Shown here: positions 11,131 to 23,693 of the stretch, in pieces
Numbering within the stretch: position 1 is the stretch's first letter
Layout: every line of letters begins with the position of its first letter
Assembly (NCBI GenBank): GCA_036346265.1
Contig: CM070685.1
Span: 33,965,281 to 34,029,280, forward strand
Direction: 5' to 3'
Length of the DNA stretch: 64,000 nucleotides
From: Melocanna baccifera
Lineage: Eukaryota; Streptophyta; Magnoliopsida; Poales; Poaceae
Program-made: the position numbers and the translations under genes
Notes under the pieces: model-generated
What the model saw: the letters and a program-made list of their open reading frames with translations, nothing else
The model's database searches: none
Told to the model about the DNA's origin: nothing

Positions 11131-12177
11131 TATATACCTAAAATTTTCTATTTTTCAATTAACCTCAGGAAATGTTAGCTATGCTTTTTGAAAACAAACG
11201 AAAACAAGCAAATACGATATCAAACATAGTAGAGAACATTTTATTTCTATTACAATCCACCATTACAACATCACAAGATTACAATCGACCATTATAAATC
11301 ATAAGATTACAATTCACCATTACAACATCATAAGATTACAGTCCACCATTACAATAACAGAGAATATAGCAGAAAACAATGAAAGTAACAATGGAGACTA
11401 TGATAAAGAGAACAACGAAAGCAATATAGCAGAGAACAATCCACCATCACAAGCTACCTCACTGTAAGCTCCCAGGCAACCCTAAACCCAACAAACTAGC
11501 AACAATGGAGTCTACGATAGAGACCTAAACCCTACAAAATCAAATACTTGAAGAAACAATGGAGGGAGGAAGCGGGAAACAATGGAGACCTAAACCCCAC
11601 AGACGCATTTGAAGGGAGGGGTGGATGGGTTCGGGTGAGTATTTATAGAGGAGTTCTACTCGAACTCGGGCGGAAAATTATGAAATTTTATAGATGCGCA
11701 AAGCGGAAAACATATCATAGACGGTTCTTAATTAAGAGTCGTCTGTGATATTGGCTATACATATACCGATACAATATAAACAACTAGCCTCAAAGTATGA
11801 AATAGCAAAGTTCTGTATGGCTTATATATACTCATTTGAAAGGTTTCGATGAGATCTACAACTTTGCTGTTGAGACAAACCCCAAATTTCGAAGGGAAGA
11901 TCGAAAATTTTGGCAAAAACAAAATTCAAAAACTTCTAATTCGAATTTGAGGCTACAAATGGCCATTTTCAGGGGTCTTCGAGGTCGACTAGCGCAAGCA
12001 GGTCATTATTTTTGGATCGGGCTCGGCGTTAGCTTTCCAACGAGTACAAGAACGTTGAAAACGGACACCGTATGCAAAAGTTATGCCCGTTTTACTGAAG
12101 GTGTGTCAAAATGGAATACTACTTGAACTCAGGCGGGAAATTTTGAAATTTTAGGGATGTGTGAGGCGGGAAACCTA
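11131..12177. other. interior of the CACTA element, non-coding
   Basis: It contains a short ATTACAATCCACCATTACAACAT-type tandem array (about 11245-11360), then unique sequence. The two largest plus-strand frames (66 and 96 codons) resemble nothing I recognise and show no transposase motif. Confidence 0.5.
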
Positions 12178-12475
12178 TCACAGACGGTTCTTAATTAAGA
12201 ACCGTCTGTGATAGGTTAATATCACAAACGGTTCTTAATTAAAAACCGTCTGTGATAGTCTAGAATATCATAGACGGTTTTTAACTAAAAAAATGCGTGA
12301 TAGTCGATATCACGACGGTTTTTCAAAAACCGTCGTGATATTCAGATATCACGCACGGTTTTAACTAAAAACCGTCTGTGATACTCCTTCAGCAGTACAG
12401 ACGGTCTCCAAATTAAAACCGTCTGTAATAGTGTACATCATAGACGGTTTCACAAAACCGTCTGTAATTTAGCGT
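12178..12475. repeat. right subterminal palindromes of the CACTA element
   Basis: Six or more hairpin pairs of the ACAGACGGTT type, spaced about 45 bases apart, ending just before the right terminus. Almost the same block ends the element at 2733-3080. Confidence 0.8.
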
Positions 12476-14677
12476 CTAGTATTAGACTTTCTGTAGTAGT
12501 GGCAGGATCTACGCCCGAAGACCAGGAGTACCTCACTAAGCATAACCAAGGCAAGTCGTATCCTTTGATTATGTTGAACTCAGTTTATAATCTATTATTT
12601 AATTATTTTTATTTTAAATTACATTGCATTGCTATTTTGTACAAACCCTTGTATCGGTAGTTATCGCCCCAATTAATTTTATCCCTCCTTGATAACTTGT
12701 AATACCCTGATGCCATTGTCACCATAGGTTGGGAAACATACTAGTGATGCTAGATTATTTGTCACATGGGTTAGTACGTTAGACTTCTTAGCTTTGTTTA
12801 TAGTTCCGAATGGTCTCATCATCACATGTGAATTAATAATTTGACTTAATGATATATGGAACTACGGTTGGTGCCACGTTTATTAAAATTTATGCCATGA
12901 CATTGGTGTGTCGTTGGCTTGGCTATACAAACTTGGTTTTGCACTCGGACGAGTGATCGTGCAGTGAAGGGGGAAGTGCAGGTGCACTTCGGGGGATGTG
13001 GTAGCCTCACCCGGGTATTGTTAAGGACTTAACTTTGTGCGCCATTGATCTGAGCTTAATCGTGCAAACCACATGTCTAGTATGAGATAGACCTGGCTGA
13101 CTAATTTAGGATGTTTCAACTTTAATCTTGCTATTGAGATGAACATGGTTGCTGATTTCCATGTGGCGCAAGAGGGGTGTGATGCGAAACCCTAGCGGGC
13201 GGATTGAATTGTAACTGAACTTTGTAAAGGCCTTGTTGTGATTACCTTAGGCCGAGGTTAATCACATCGTGTGGGTACAGTTGTGCAACCTCTGCAAAGT
13301 GTAAAACTATTCGAATAGCCGCGTCCTCGGCCATGGACAATGCTCGGTGATTTCACACGAGGGGTAGTGTTTTCATTTATAACTTGGTAGTTTATGTTGG
13401 AGGTGGACAGGTAGTTCACCGTTGGTTTAGCTTGTGAATAGGTGTTCACAAGTGGCTCATGTTTATTCCGTTGATTACTTATTATTATTATTTTCAGTTA
13501 AATCTCGCTTTCAATCCATCTATCATGTTTACTGTGAAATGCCTTTTATGCAAATTAATCTTTCAGCCTTTCATTGGTAAGCCTTGCATATTATATTGCA
13601 TTCATTTGTTACAAACGACTTGCTGAGTACCAATGTACTCACGGCTTTACGCCTATGTTGCTCAGTTGAAGGCGAGGAGTATTATCAGCAGGAGGTTCCA
13701 GAAGGGGAGTACTACGATGACTTCACGGATTAGGCTTCGTTCTCCACTCGATAGCCTGTGGGCTTGTCGATTGGCCGCTACGCTTTATTTTGAATTTCCG
13801 CTGCTAGTTTTTGTTAAGCCCTTCGAGCTAGTCTATTGTAAGCTTGACCATAAGGTCGTACCTTTTGAGATTTATTGATAATTGAGTTTTTTCCTTTATT
13901 TTATCGTGTATATGGTTGTGATGACATCTATGTTTGACTGTGTGCACTAGCATGATCTTGGGACTAGTGCAGAACACACAGGGAGTCCGAATTTGCATAT
14001 TCGGGTCTCGACAGCGCGCTGCCCAGAAACCTTATTGCCGCCTTCGTGCAGGTCTTTATGGCAGCAATGGCTCGAAGATACCACTTCCCTTCTTCACGGT
14101 GCACGTCGAAAAGAAAAGTCGACAAGGTTCAGACGGCGCAGCTCAAAATCACAAGAAGGAAGAGAATGGAGGCAGAGAGATTCTTGGGTGTGTGCTTTGG
14201 ACGTCTCCAGGCATATATATAAACAGACTGATAGTTGATATGATTAAAACAATCATTTAGCCACTAGTAACTGACATATTTAACCAGCCATTTACCTACT
14301 AGTAACTGCCTATCATCAAACCCAATAAAGTCCCAATTCAAACATTTGAATCTCATTCAAACAGAGAGAGGAGAGATGCACGGTTTAGCAAAAATAAAGG
14401 TGGACTTAGTCTGCCAAGTGACGCGCCACGTCATGGTACGATCGCGCGTCGTAAGTCACAAGTCACGTGATTTTTACACGAAAATACACGAATACGCGCA
14501 CGCGCACATGTGTGATTAGCCAAAACCATTCTTATGCCAACCACATCCATAATTTAAGGAGTACCATGGACTCCAACTTATAAATTGGTCTCCCCTACCT
14601 TGCTTTAGCTATATGGTACTAAACCTTGCATGTTTAGAATTAAAAAAATGAGCCTCATTTATGGGTCTATTCTAATA

Positions 14678-15199
14678 ATCCCTCACCAATTCTAAAGCAG
14701 GAAGCGAAAATATATCAAAGATATTGTGCTAAAGTTTTGTTAATATACCAGTCTTTTAGTGTAAGTCCCATACGGGTTGAACTTGCATCTAGAATAGCAA
14801 GATTCATCTTCTCACAGCTGATGAATGGTCTATACCTTGAATTCATATCTTTTTGTGATTAGATTTCACTTAAAATCTCAACTAGTACTAGGCTGCCAAT
14901 GAACCACGCCTAAACGGAACGTTATATGATCATGCTCCCTTATCTGCTCATGAACTTTCTAGAGAATGCCCTATTCTCGTGAACTACGACCACACAGCTA
15001 AGCTCAAGTAAGTGTATTCTTTCTAGGTATTCTGCAGGCTAATACCTATCCTCATTTGGACAACAGAATATATTAAACCTTTATGCCAACCTTCTATACA
15101 GTTGAGAGTACTTTATTTATTAGGATATGGCTACAATCAATATGTACTCTCTTGTTACAATATCAACTTATTTTTCTCATTACCTAAGTTACGGGATCT
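14678..15199 (-). other. Copia-A 3' untranslated region
   Basis: The purine tract (sense GGTGAGGGAT) adjoins the 3' LTR at 14678. The rest is non-coding up to the end of the RNase H reading. Confidence 0.55.
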
Positions 15200-15545
15200 C
15201 CGATCAAGAAGGTATGGGTTACCATTGTGATGTAACTCAGATGGGTCTCATTCCCATATCCATAGAAGCAATAAAAATCGCTTTCCGTACTAATCCCTTT
15301 GTAAAAGGGTTTGCCAGATTTTTCTTAGTATTAATATAGTTCATAGCTATCACTCTGGAGTTTCTCAATTTTCTGACAGATTTAAGCTTACACTACACAT
15401 GTCTAGAGGACTTCATATTATCCTTTGTACTTATAACTTTGGCCAACATAGTTTGATTATCACAGTATATCAGCATTGCCGGTATTGGTTTCTCAACCTA
15501 CAGTAAGTCCATCAGAAGCTCTCTTAGCCATTCAGCCTCAACAGT
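15200..15545 (-). pseudogene. Copia-A RNase H, C-terminal piece
   Basis: On the minus strand, starting at the LTR-2 insertion, the reading is TVEAEWLRELLMDLL, a stop, then VEKPIP, MLIYCDNQ (an RNase H active-site region) and, nearer 15300, NPFTKGLVRKAIF. It continues the ALSTMEAEY-type reading that ends at 18538 on the other side of LTR-2. At least one in-frame stop makes it dead. Confidence 0.7.
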
Positions 15546-18532
15546 TGTAACAGTCCAGCTGTTTATTTCAAAAAAAATTTATTTGATTTAATTTAAAAAT
15601 AAAACATTTGCTCTTGGTTGCTTAAGCCTGTAAAAATTTAATTGTATAAACTTCTGTTTTAAAAGAGGCTTTTGTTGTGAAAAATAAATTAAAAGAAAGT
15701 TTTATGCATTATAAAAAAGGGTATTTGAAATTCTGCATAAAACTAATTCAAATTAATTATTGATATCTTCTGGAGTGTAATTGGATTTTTTTGGATTTTA
15801 TTTTCAAGCTTTGAAGTGAGAAAAGTTAAAAAAATTTGCATTTTATAGAAGCCAAAATTTAATTATTTCATTTTTCAAAGTCAAAAATAAGTGCATTTCA
15901 TTTTTCTAATTTTTTTCTGTAATTTATAAAAAATTTCAGGATTTTCTAGGAATTAAAAACACTCTTTTTAAAAGTTAACTTGTGTTTTTGCAAAATATAA
16001 ATTCTAAAATGGTTTGAAAATATTTCTATTAAGTGAAAAATCATTCCAGATGATTCTCTAAATTTTTTGGAATTTTCAAACTTTATTTGGTATTTTTTTG
16101 AGCTTTCTAAAGCCTTTTTGCATTTCTGTAAAACCAAAAAGAAAAGTTAATTCGAAAAACCCCTCGGGTTGACACGTGGCGCCACCAGATCAACTCCCCG
16201 CCGTCGGATCAAATCTCAACCGTCCATCCTCACTTAACCCCTCTCCCCCGCCTTTCCCCTCTCTCTGGGCGATACGTGTCACAATCCGAGCCAGCCCACC
16301 CCGCTGGATCTAATCGTCGCCGCCCGCGCCAACTTACCTCTTCGGCCGACTTGCCCTCCCCTCCGGTGATCAATTGAGTGACCGTTACCCCTCCCCTTGC
16401 CTATATAAACTCCCCGAGCATCCCCTCGATTCACCGCACGCTTTCCCCCCTCTAATTTCACTCACAGCCATCTATAGCACCGCCGCCCCGAGCAACCCAT
16501 ACATTTCTCGTCGGTGGGGCTCCAACGAGCAATCCCCGCCGCCTCGGACATCCTCGGACCGCTCCGCCACCACTCCGAGCATCAGTGGCGCACGGCGCAC
16601 CTTCTCCACCTCGTCCCCAAGCTCGAGCATTTCCGGAGCGCCCTCGCCGCCGATGACCTCTCTCCGCCGCTGCTCCTCGCCGCCACCGGCCTCCTCTAGT
16701 CGTCCTCGAGCCCCGCGCCTGGTACCAAAACGCTCCCCGTAGCCCCCTCGCTTTTGGTACCACCGGCTGGCGCCGCCGCCCGTCGGAGTATTTCAGAAAT
16801 TGAGTATTTTCTTTTTAATTTTATTAAAACTTTGGAAAGCCATAACTTCTTCATTTTAACTCCAAATTGACCCGTTCAAATTTCTAAATTTTTCTAAAAT
16901 CATGAAATTTCTATTTCTGGCCTCCTTTTGAATTTTTTTTAAATTTCTTTTGAATTGGTTCTTTACATTAGATTTTGATGATTCGGGAGATTACGACTTC
17001 AACGATTCGCAGCAGGACTTCGAGCAAGGCAAGTTACACCTTTGACCATGTTGACCCTATTATTTTAAATTTATTTATGTTGTTTTACTGTATATGCATG
17101 CGTACTTTATTCAAACGTAATTTAAATTTGATTTAAATGTTAGTTATACCCATGATCCTTTGATTATAGCCAATTTGAATCTCGAATTCAAACACCATAT
17201 CACCCTAGCTGAAAACTAATTAGTACCTTAGTATTAACTAGAAATTTTATAGAATTGCTTAGCCTGGCTTAGTATAATTTTAGGTTGGATCAATTTTTTC
17301 ACATGAAATGACAGATTTGGAAAATGAATTCTTGACTTCGGTGAGTCAAGAAGAGTTTATGAAATGGTTTAAAAATAAAAATAGAAACTTATGATTTGGA
17401 CCTAGGCTAATGGTTAGGAGGTGGGTGTCGGCATGCCTTGTGTTTGGTGACACCTGATTGATTGTCGTGCATATGGGTATGTGGATTGAGCCTAAATCAA
17501 TTAAGGACCGTTTCTGTGAACCATTTTGCGAAGTCATTTTGTACTACCAGAAGTTCGGTATGGGACGGATCTGGCTAAGTAATTTATAAAATTCCAAATA
17601 TAGTTTCGCTATAGGCTGAATGTGAGCATGGCGTAGGCCGCGAGAAGTCTCACATGGCACAAGAGGGGGCTCCAATTCGTGGATTCGAGTTGTGGTGAAA
17701 CCTTAGTGGCGGCGTGACTGTTTTGGCTATAGATCACTAGAACAGTCTTGCCATGATCTCCTCGCCGCACACCAAAGGAAGTGTATTTGTCCGGTAGCAA
17801 TATGGGATGATCACGTCTTGTGGGTAAAGTTGTACACCTCTGCAGAGTGATAATCTATCCTAGATAGCCGTGTCCACGGTCATGGACATGCTGACTAGAG
17901 TCTTCACAGATTAGACTTGATTTTATAAAACTTGATTTTGGCAAACATCAGTGGTTTTGACAATAGTCCGGGTGGGATACCTGTGGTTAGGTTAGTGTAG
18001 GTCGGATCCTACACTAACGATATTATTTGTTTAAATATTGTTCTTATGATATATTAAAATTCAGCTTTTCATACCTACATTATTGTATTTAAATTCAGTA
18101 TTGCTTTCCCGCACATGTACCCTATTAAGCCTTCCTTTGAAATCCATTATGCATGCATCAATTCTGTTATATTCCCTGGTGTAACTTGTGAGGTACTTTA
18201 AAGTGCTCACCTTGCTAAAATCTGTTGCTAGACTTCGATGGCGACGACTTCGGTGAGAATTATGACGAGTAGGACGTGTCTTACAGTCATTCGCCTGCGG
18301 GTAGGCTGGATGGGCTGCGCTTCTTTAGTTCATTGTTTTTCCGTTGCTTTTGTTTTCAGTTGGCCATGTGCCCTTTATTGTAAGACTTGGCCTTACGGTC
18401 GTACCTCTGATTAATAATAATTGTGGTGATTTTGCATGATATACATCACTGTTTACCCTGTGTGCACTAGCTTTTCCTGGGATAGTGCGATTTACACAGA
18501 GAGTCTTGGAGTTGTTGCTCTGGGTCCTGACA
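15546..18532 (+). mobile_element. LTR-2: solo LTR, 2987 bp
   Basis: It starts TGTAACAGTCC and ends GGGTCCTGACA, with the perfect 5-bp duplication ACAGT at 15541-15545 and 18533-18537. There is no internal coding region. A TATA box (TATATAAA, 16402-16409) and a GC-rich leader follow the same plan as LTR-1 and LTR-3. The phrase GAGCAAGGCAAGTTACACC at 17022-17040 is shared with LTR-3. It interrupts the RNase H of Copia-A. Confidence 0.85.
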
Positions 18533-19018
18533 ACAGTGGCTGTGTCAAGTGCTACAAGTTCTACTTCCATGGTTGACCTTGTCAACATAGTCTGTTGATA
18601 TGACCTCTATGAAACTGCAGCACCAACTAAACTAAACACATAACCACTTGTAACTTTGTTCTCATCAGCACTAGAGATCCAATTAGAGTCACTGTGCCCT
18701 TCTAATACAGAAAGGTATTCAGTATAATGAATTCCATAAGATGTTGTGCCTCTCAAGTAGCACAACACTCTTTCAAGTGCCTCTCAGTGATCAACTTCTA
18801 GGTTAGAAGTAAACGAACTTAATTGCTCACAACAAATAAAATGTTAGGTCTTGTGGCACTAGCTAAATACATGAGTGACCCAATAATTTATGAATATCTC
18901 AATTGATCTTTTCCTAACACCAGGTTCTTTCGAAGCTTAATACTCGCATCATAGGGCGTTGGAGAAACTTTACAATTTTGAAAGCCGAAGTGGCTCAATA
19001 TTTTCTCAGTATAATGGG
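18533..19018 (-). pseudogene. Copia-A reverse transcriptase end and RNase H start
   Basis: The minus-strand reading includes LRYSQIIGSLMYLASATRP (the copia RT/RNase H junction), GHSDSNW and TRSTMEVELVALDTAT, the RNase H segment that LTR-2 cuts. Several stops and shifts are present. At 19018 the reading is cut by Gypsy-T and resumes at 41025 (LSQSHY end). Confidence 0.75.
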
Positions 19019-21389
19019 TGTTGTGGTTTCAGACCAAACAGAAGTTAGTGAAATTTTTTGGAGGGGAAGAGAGCCCTTTTTCCTCTCGGGATCACCCCTA
19101 GGGACATTTATATAACTGTAACAGCAAAAGTGTTTTTTAAAAAATAATAATAAAATAAATAATATAAAATAATAAGTAATTTAGTTTAAAGTAAAACTTA
19201 GTATCATTTGTTTCCTTGAAAATTTTAAAATTTTAGCTAACCTGATTTTCTGCTTTAAAAAAGGGTCCTTTCTTTTTAAAAAATATATTATAAAGGAAAA
19301 TAATTAAATTTTAGTTAGAAATATTTTTAAAAAGTTGAAAATATCTTTTAAAAATCTCTATGATTTTCAGTCTTTATTTGCAATTTATTGAATTAATTTA
19401 AGCTAGAAAAAGAGAAACATTTTTAAAAAGTAAAATAAATTTTAATTAAATCCAAAATTATTTTATTTGGGCTTTTTAGGTTCCAAAGATTTTTGTGGAA
19501 GTTTCTTGAATTTTTTTTCGAATTTTTCTTTGTCTTTTTCTTTTCTTCTCTCTTCTCTCTTTTCTCACTCCTTCTTTTCTTCTTCCTCCAAACATCGAGA
19601 CTCAAGCCCGTGCGTGCGCAGCCATGGGAGCTCTCTTTAGCTTCCCCAAACTCATAATTTTATCTATTATTTTTTGTGCAATCAAGTCCATTCACTCTCT
19701 CTCATCAAGACTCCTCCAAACTAGGCTGTTTCCCCCTCATTCATGAGCATTTTTGCGAAAACGAAAGGTTGCCATGAATTGACACCGTTGGTTGATCTCT
19801 CTTCTTGGACCTCTTCAACCCCTATAAAAGGGAGCACCGTGAGCCCCTCCTCATCCTCACTTAACCTCGAAAATCTCAAGTCCTCGCTCCCTTCCTCTTG
19901 GCCGCAATCGAAGTTTTTCTTTCGTGTTCCAAGTGTCGTTCTTTAGCTTATTGCACCTTATGCAGTGGAGCCCTGCCACTTTTGACCACATCATCGGCTT
20001 CGTCTTGACGCGTTCTACGTGGTACTCCCCTTGCCTTCGCTGGAGCATCGTCGCCACCGTGGACCAAATCGGGTCATCGTTTCTCGCGTCACCACTGACC
20101 GACCGTGCATGCCTAACGAAAACTGAGATGAGCATCATGTTCCCCACATTCTATTCTTCATTTTACCGCAACTCTCGCATGCTATCTCCTCTTCGTTTGC
20201 CCAGAACACCGATATCAGCCTATCGGCTGCTTAAAGGCTTCTCCACCGCGTTCCGCTAGTCCGTTGCTTAGCCATCTACGCCGTTAAGTTCGTCTCAATG
20301 CATTCTACGCTATGCTCTCCTCCATTTGTCTAAAAACCTTCCATGAATTTTTGCGTTCGACACCAAGCCATGGCCACAATTGGCAATTCGCGTCCCCATC
20401 TGTTCAGGGATGCTTTCAACAATCCGTTCACGTCAAAACATGCCAAACCATCCCAGGTGGTTACCTTTCAAACGGTTTAGGATTCGCTTCATCGAGCACC
20501 AAGATATTGAGTTTTTAGTTTTGCTCTACCGGCATTGTTCAAACGATGATTGCGTCGCCTCCAGTGAGTTTTCGGCTTAGCCAATAATTTTCCTAGCTTC
20601 GCCTTGCCACGTTCTAGGCAGTGCTCACCTTACTTCTCCATGTTCTATATCCGAAAATTATTTCTCTCTCCAACCCTATGTCATTGGCGCCGTCCACGTC
20701 GTCACCATACTCGGTTTGACGTGCTGTCACTTCCTACATGTGCCTCGGGTCTTTAGCAACCCATTTTGCTGGTTGGCTTCACCTCCCATGCCTTTTCTCA
20801 CTGGCGCCATGACCAAAATCACTAAAAGGGCTGTTGTCTGGTACTGTTCACGTAGGAATATTCCAAACTCCGAATCAAGTGATTCAAGGTTCTAAATTCA
20901 TAATCTATCTTTCAGTATATATTTTATAAATTTTGGATTTTTTTGACTGCCCTTGGCTGACCCTCCTCATCACCGGAACACTATCGTCACCACCTCCTGG
21001 GTTGCGTCATCATTTCACCTCGCCGTCGACCACCTTCCAGCCACTTCCGGTAATGCACATGAGCACCAACACACTCCTTGTAGTCCACTCTCTCTTTTGC
21101 AACCCTCGCCAACCATCGACGTGCCTTACATCGCCAGCAAGCCCACGGGCTCCGTGCGCCGCACCACCATCCCTGCTCGTCACCGTTTGCATGGTCCGAA
21201 CGTTCCCGAGGACCAATCGGACTACCCAAACTCCTCTAAACTTTCAGATGGTCCAAACTTCTTCGTGCATCATCACCGTTCGATTCCCATCTAACGGCCT
21301 TCACTAAGCCATTCTTTTCTCTTACCCACTTGGCAAGCCATGTCCGCACCTGACCCACGTGGCATGTCACGTTAGCCCCTAACCACTCC

Positions 21390-22060
21390 TGACCACTCTC
21401 CAAAGCTTTCGACCATCAACCACAGCTATCCGACCATATGGTGCTCTCCGACTATAGCCTTCCGCCACTACTTTCGACCACCTAAAGATTCACCCAATAT
21501 AACTACTCCGACCTCGGTGTAACCTCCAATCCATTTGACCACTATTGTTTTTCCAACTACAGTCACTTACGATCATAGTCGCTCCCGACCACTATCGTCT
21601 CTATCTACCTCTAATCATCAACTACGACCGTTGTAAACCACTTACCACTCTAAACATCTGACAGCCGTAAGCCTCCGACCGCAATCGCTTCCGACTGTTG
21701 TCGCTCTAAGCCTCCAACCACCTTCGCTTTTGACAACTGTCGCTTCCGACCACTGTCGTTCATTATCATCCCGACCATACACAAGAACTCCTTATACAAT
21801 TGCTCAACTTTGACTACCCTTGGTTCTCGACCACTATAGTAATCACTTTTACTACAGTTTTCTTCGACCACGGTACAGTTCCGACCGGGTCTTCGACAAA
21901 ATCTTCGACTTCGACTTCACCCATACTTGGAGTCTCTGTTTTCAACTTCAACCTCCACAACTTCAACCATTGATTCGACCATGGTTTCAACTACGGCTTC
22001 GACTATGCGTTCGATCATAGTTTTGACCATACACAAATATTGTAGCTTCCGACCACTTTT
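21390..22060. repeat. degenerate CGACCAC-type repeat tract in LTR-3
   Basis: Many imperfect copies of TCCGACCACTNTCG at irregular 15-40 base spacing. This is low-complexity sequence without a sensible reading frame. Confidence 0.55.
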
Positions 22061-23693
22061 CCTTCACAAAGAAAAGAATTCCAAAATTCATTTTATTCAT
22101 TTCTTTGGAATTCAAACTACTAGAAGTCGTTCTCCTTCGTCCTAACTCCATTTGGACTCATTCAAATTCCTAAATTCATATTTTATGTTCTAGTATATAT
22201 TTTATAATTTTTGGAGTTTATTTGGATTTTATTTGAGTTTAGTTTGTTCTGTCTTTTTGCGTGTAGACTACGATTAGTTCGGAGAGTATAACTTCAACGA
22301 ACCTCAGCAAACTTCGAAGCAAGGCAAGTTACACTTTTAATCATGTTGCTCCCAGTAATTTAAATTATTTATGTCATTTTTAAAATTATTATGCATGCGT
22401 ACTTTTATTCAAACCTAGTTTAAATTTAATTTAAATTCTAGTTATACCTAAATCCTTTGTGTATGGCCAAATTTGACATTGAACTTCCTCATGCCTTGTC
22501 ACCTTAGATGAAGATATAGTTAATACAATAGTATTGACTAGAAATTTTATAGAATTGCTTAGCCATGCTTAAAATGATTTAAGTGGCAATATTTATTTCA
22601 CTTGAAAATGATGATTTTTTAAAGTCTATTCTTGACTTTGGTGAGTCAAGAAGGTATATGAATGTTTTAAAGAAAAATATAAAAAATTTGGTTTGGACCT
22701 AGGCTAATGGTTAGGTGGTAGATGCTGGCATGCATTGGTGTTCGGTGACACAATGTTGATTGTCAGGCACAAGGAGTATGTGGTTCGAGCCTAAGTGAAG
22801 ATAAGGACCAGTCTGTGAGCTACTGTTGCAAAGCTATATCGTACTAGCATAAGACTAGTATGGGATAGTCGTGGCTGACTAATTTTTGAGGTTCCAACTT
22901 TGGTCTCGCTATAGGTTGAATGTGAGAGTGGCGTAGGCCATGAGAAGTCTCACACGGCACAAGAGGGGGCTCCAACTTGTGGATTCAAGTTATGGTGAAA
23001 TCTTAGTAGCGGCGTGACTAGATTGAAGGCTTAGTATTGTAAAGGCTTTGTTATAATTTTCTCAGTCACACGCCTACGAAAGCATGTAATGGCCGACAAT
23101 ATCAGATAATCATATCTTCTGGATAAAGCTGTACAACCTCTATAGAGTATATAATCTATCCTAGATAGCTGTGCCCACGGTCATGGGCAAGCCGAGTAAA
23201 GTTTTTCACGGAATAGACTTTGGTTTTCAAAATAGTTTATGAAATGGTTTATGGATGGAGATTTTAAAAAGCTTGTGGATGAATGGAATCCATGTGAGAT
23301 CTTTTTGAAAAAGATGGACCAGGTGGGATATCTGCGGATAAGTTAGTGTTTGGTCGGAGCCTGCACTAACGTTATTATTTTGTTAAATTGCTATTTCTCT
23401 CAATTGTATCAAATTCAACTTTTGAATCTATTTACTATATTTACCTTAATTCTACTTTTACGCACAAATAACCTATTATGCCTTCCATTGTCACTCCTTA
23501 TGCATGCATGAACTCTATTAAACCTCCTGGTGTAGCTTGTGGAGTACTTTATGTACTTATGTTGCTTCATTCACTATTTTTAGAAGAGAACTTCATACCT
23601 TGGTGAGAATAACGATGAGTAGGCCATGTCTTACAGTCATTCGCCTGTGGGCAGACGGATGGGCTGCTGCTTTATTGGTTTTCTTCAGCTTTT

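Larger units (their letters stand above)
10741..12501. mobile_element. complete non-autonomous CACTA transposon, 1761 bp
   Basis: The left end CACTACTACAGAAA (10741-10754) and right end TTTCTGTAGTAGTG (12488-12501) are perfect inverted repeats over 14 bases. The 3-bp target duplication GCA sits at 10738-10740 and 12502-12504, the hallmark length for CACTA elements. Both subterminal regions (about 10765-11130 and 12178-12475) are packed with hairpin pairs of TCACAGACGGTT and its complement. The left region also has a variant series, CACTGAGCGGTTC / GAACCGCTCAGTG. The interior holds no transposase, so movement would need an enzyme supplied by another copy. It is inserted in LTR-1. Confidence 0.9.
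8738..14013 (+). mobile_element. LTR-1: solo LTR of a long-LTR retrotransposon, containing a CACTA element
   Basis: It begins TGTAACATCC at 8738 and ends GGGTCTCGACA at 14013. It is flanked by the 5-bp duplication GCGCG (8733-8737 and 14014-14018). Without the nested CACTA and its duplication it is about 3.5 kb, with no PBS, no coding domain and no internal region, so it is best read as a solo LTR left by LTR-LTR recombination. It shares its plan with LTR-2 and LTR-3: an AT-rich start, a GC-rich middle after a TATA box (TATAAA at 9710-9715), the phrase AAGGCAAGT in the second half, and a TAAGCTTGACC-like tail. Orientation is plus, from the TATA box. Confidence 0.8.
8503..14677 (-). repeat. 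Copia-A 3' LTR, split by LTR-1
   Basis: The two pieces 8503-8737 and 14019-14677 together give an LTR of about 895 bp. It starts TGTTGGAAATATAGG and ends TATTCTAATA on the plus strand (sense start TATTAGAATAG, probably TG changed to TA). The interruption is LTR-1, flanked by GCGCG on both sides. There is no second LTR copy for comparison. Confidence 0.7.

Noticed and set aside
11836..12126. 96-codon ORF inside the CACTA element as a transposase
   Set aside because: No DDE-type or other transposase motif, far too short, and no homologous frame in the other CACTA-like copy.
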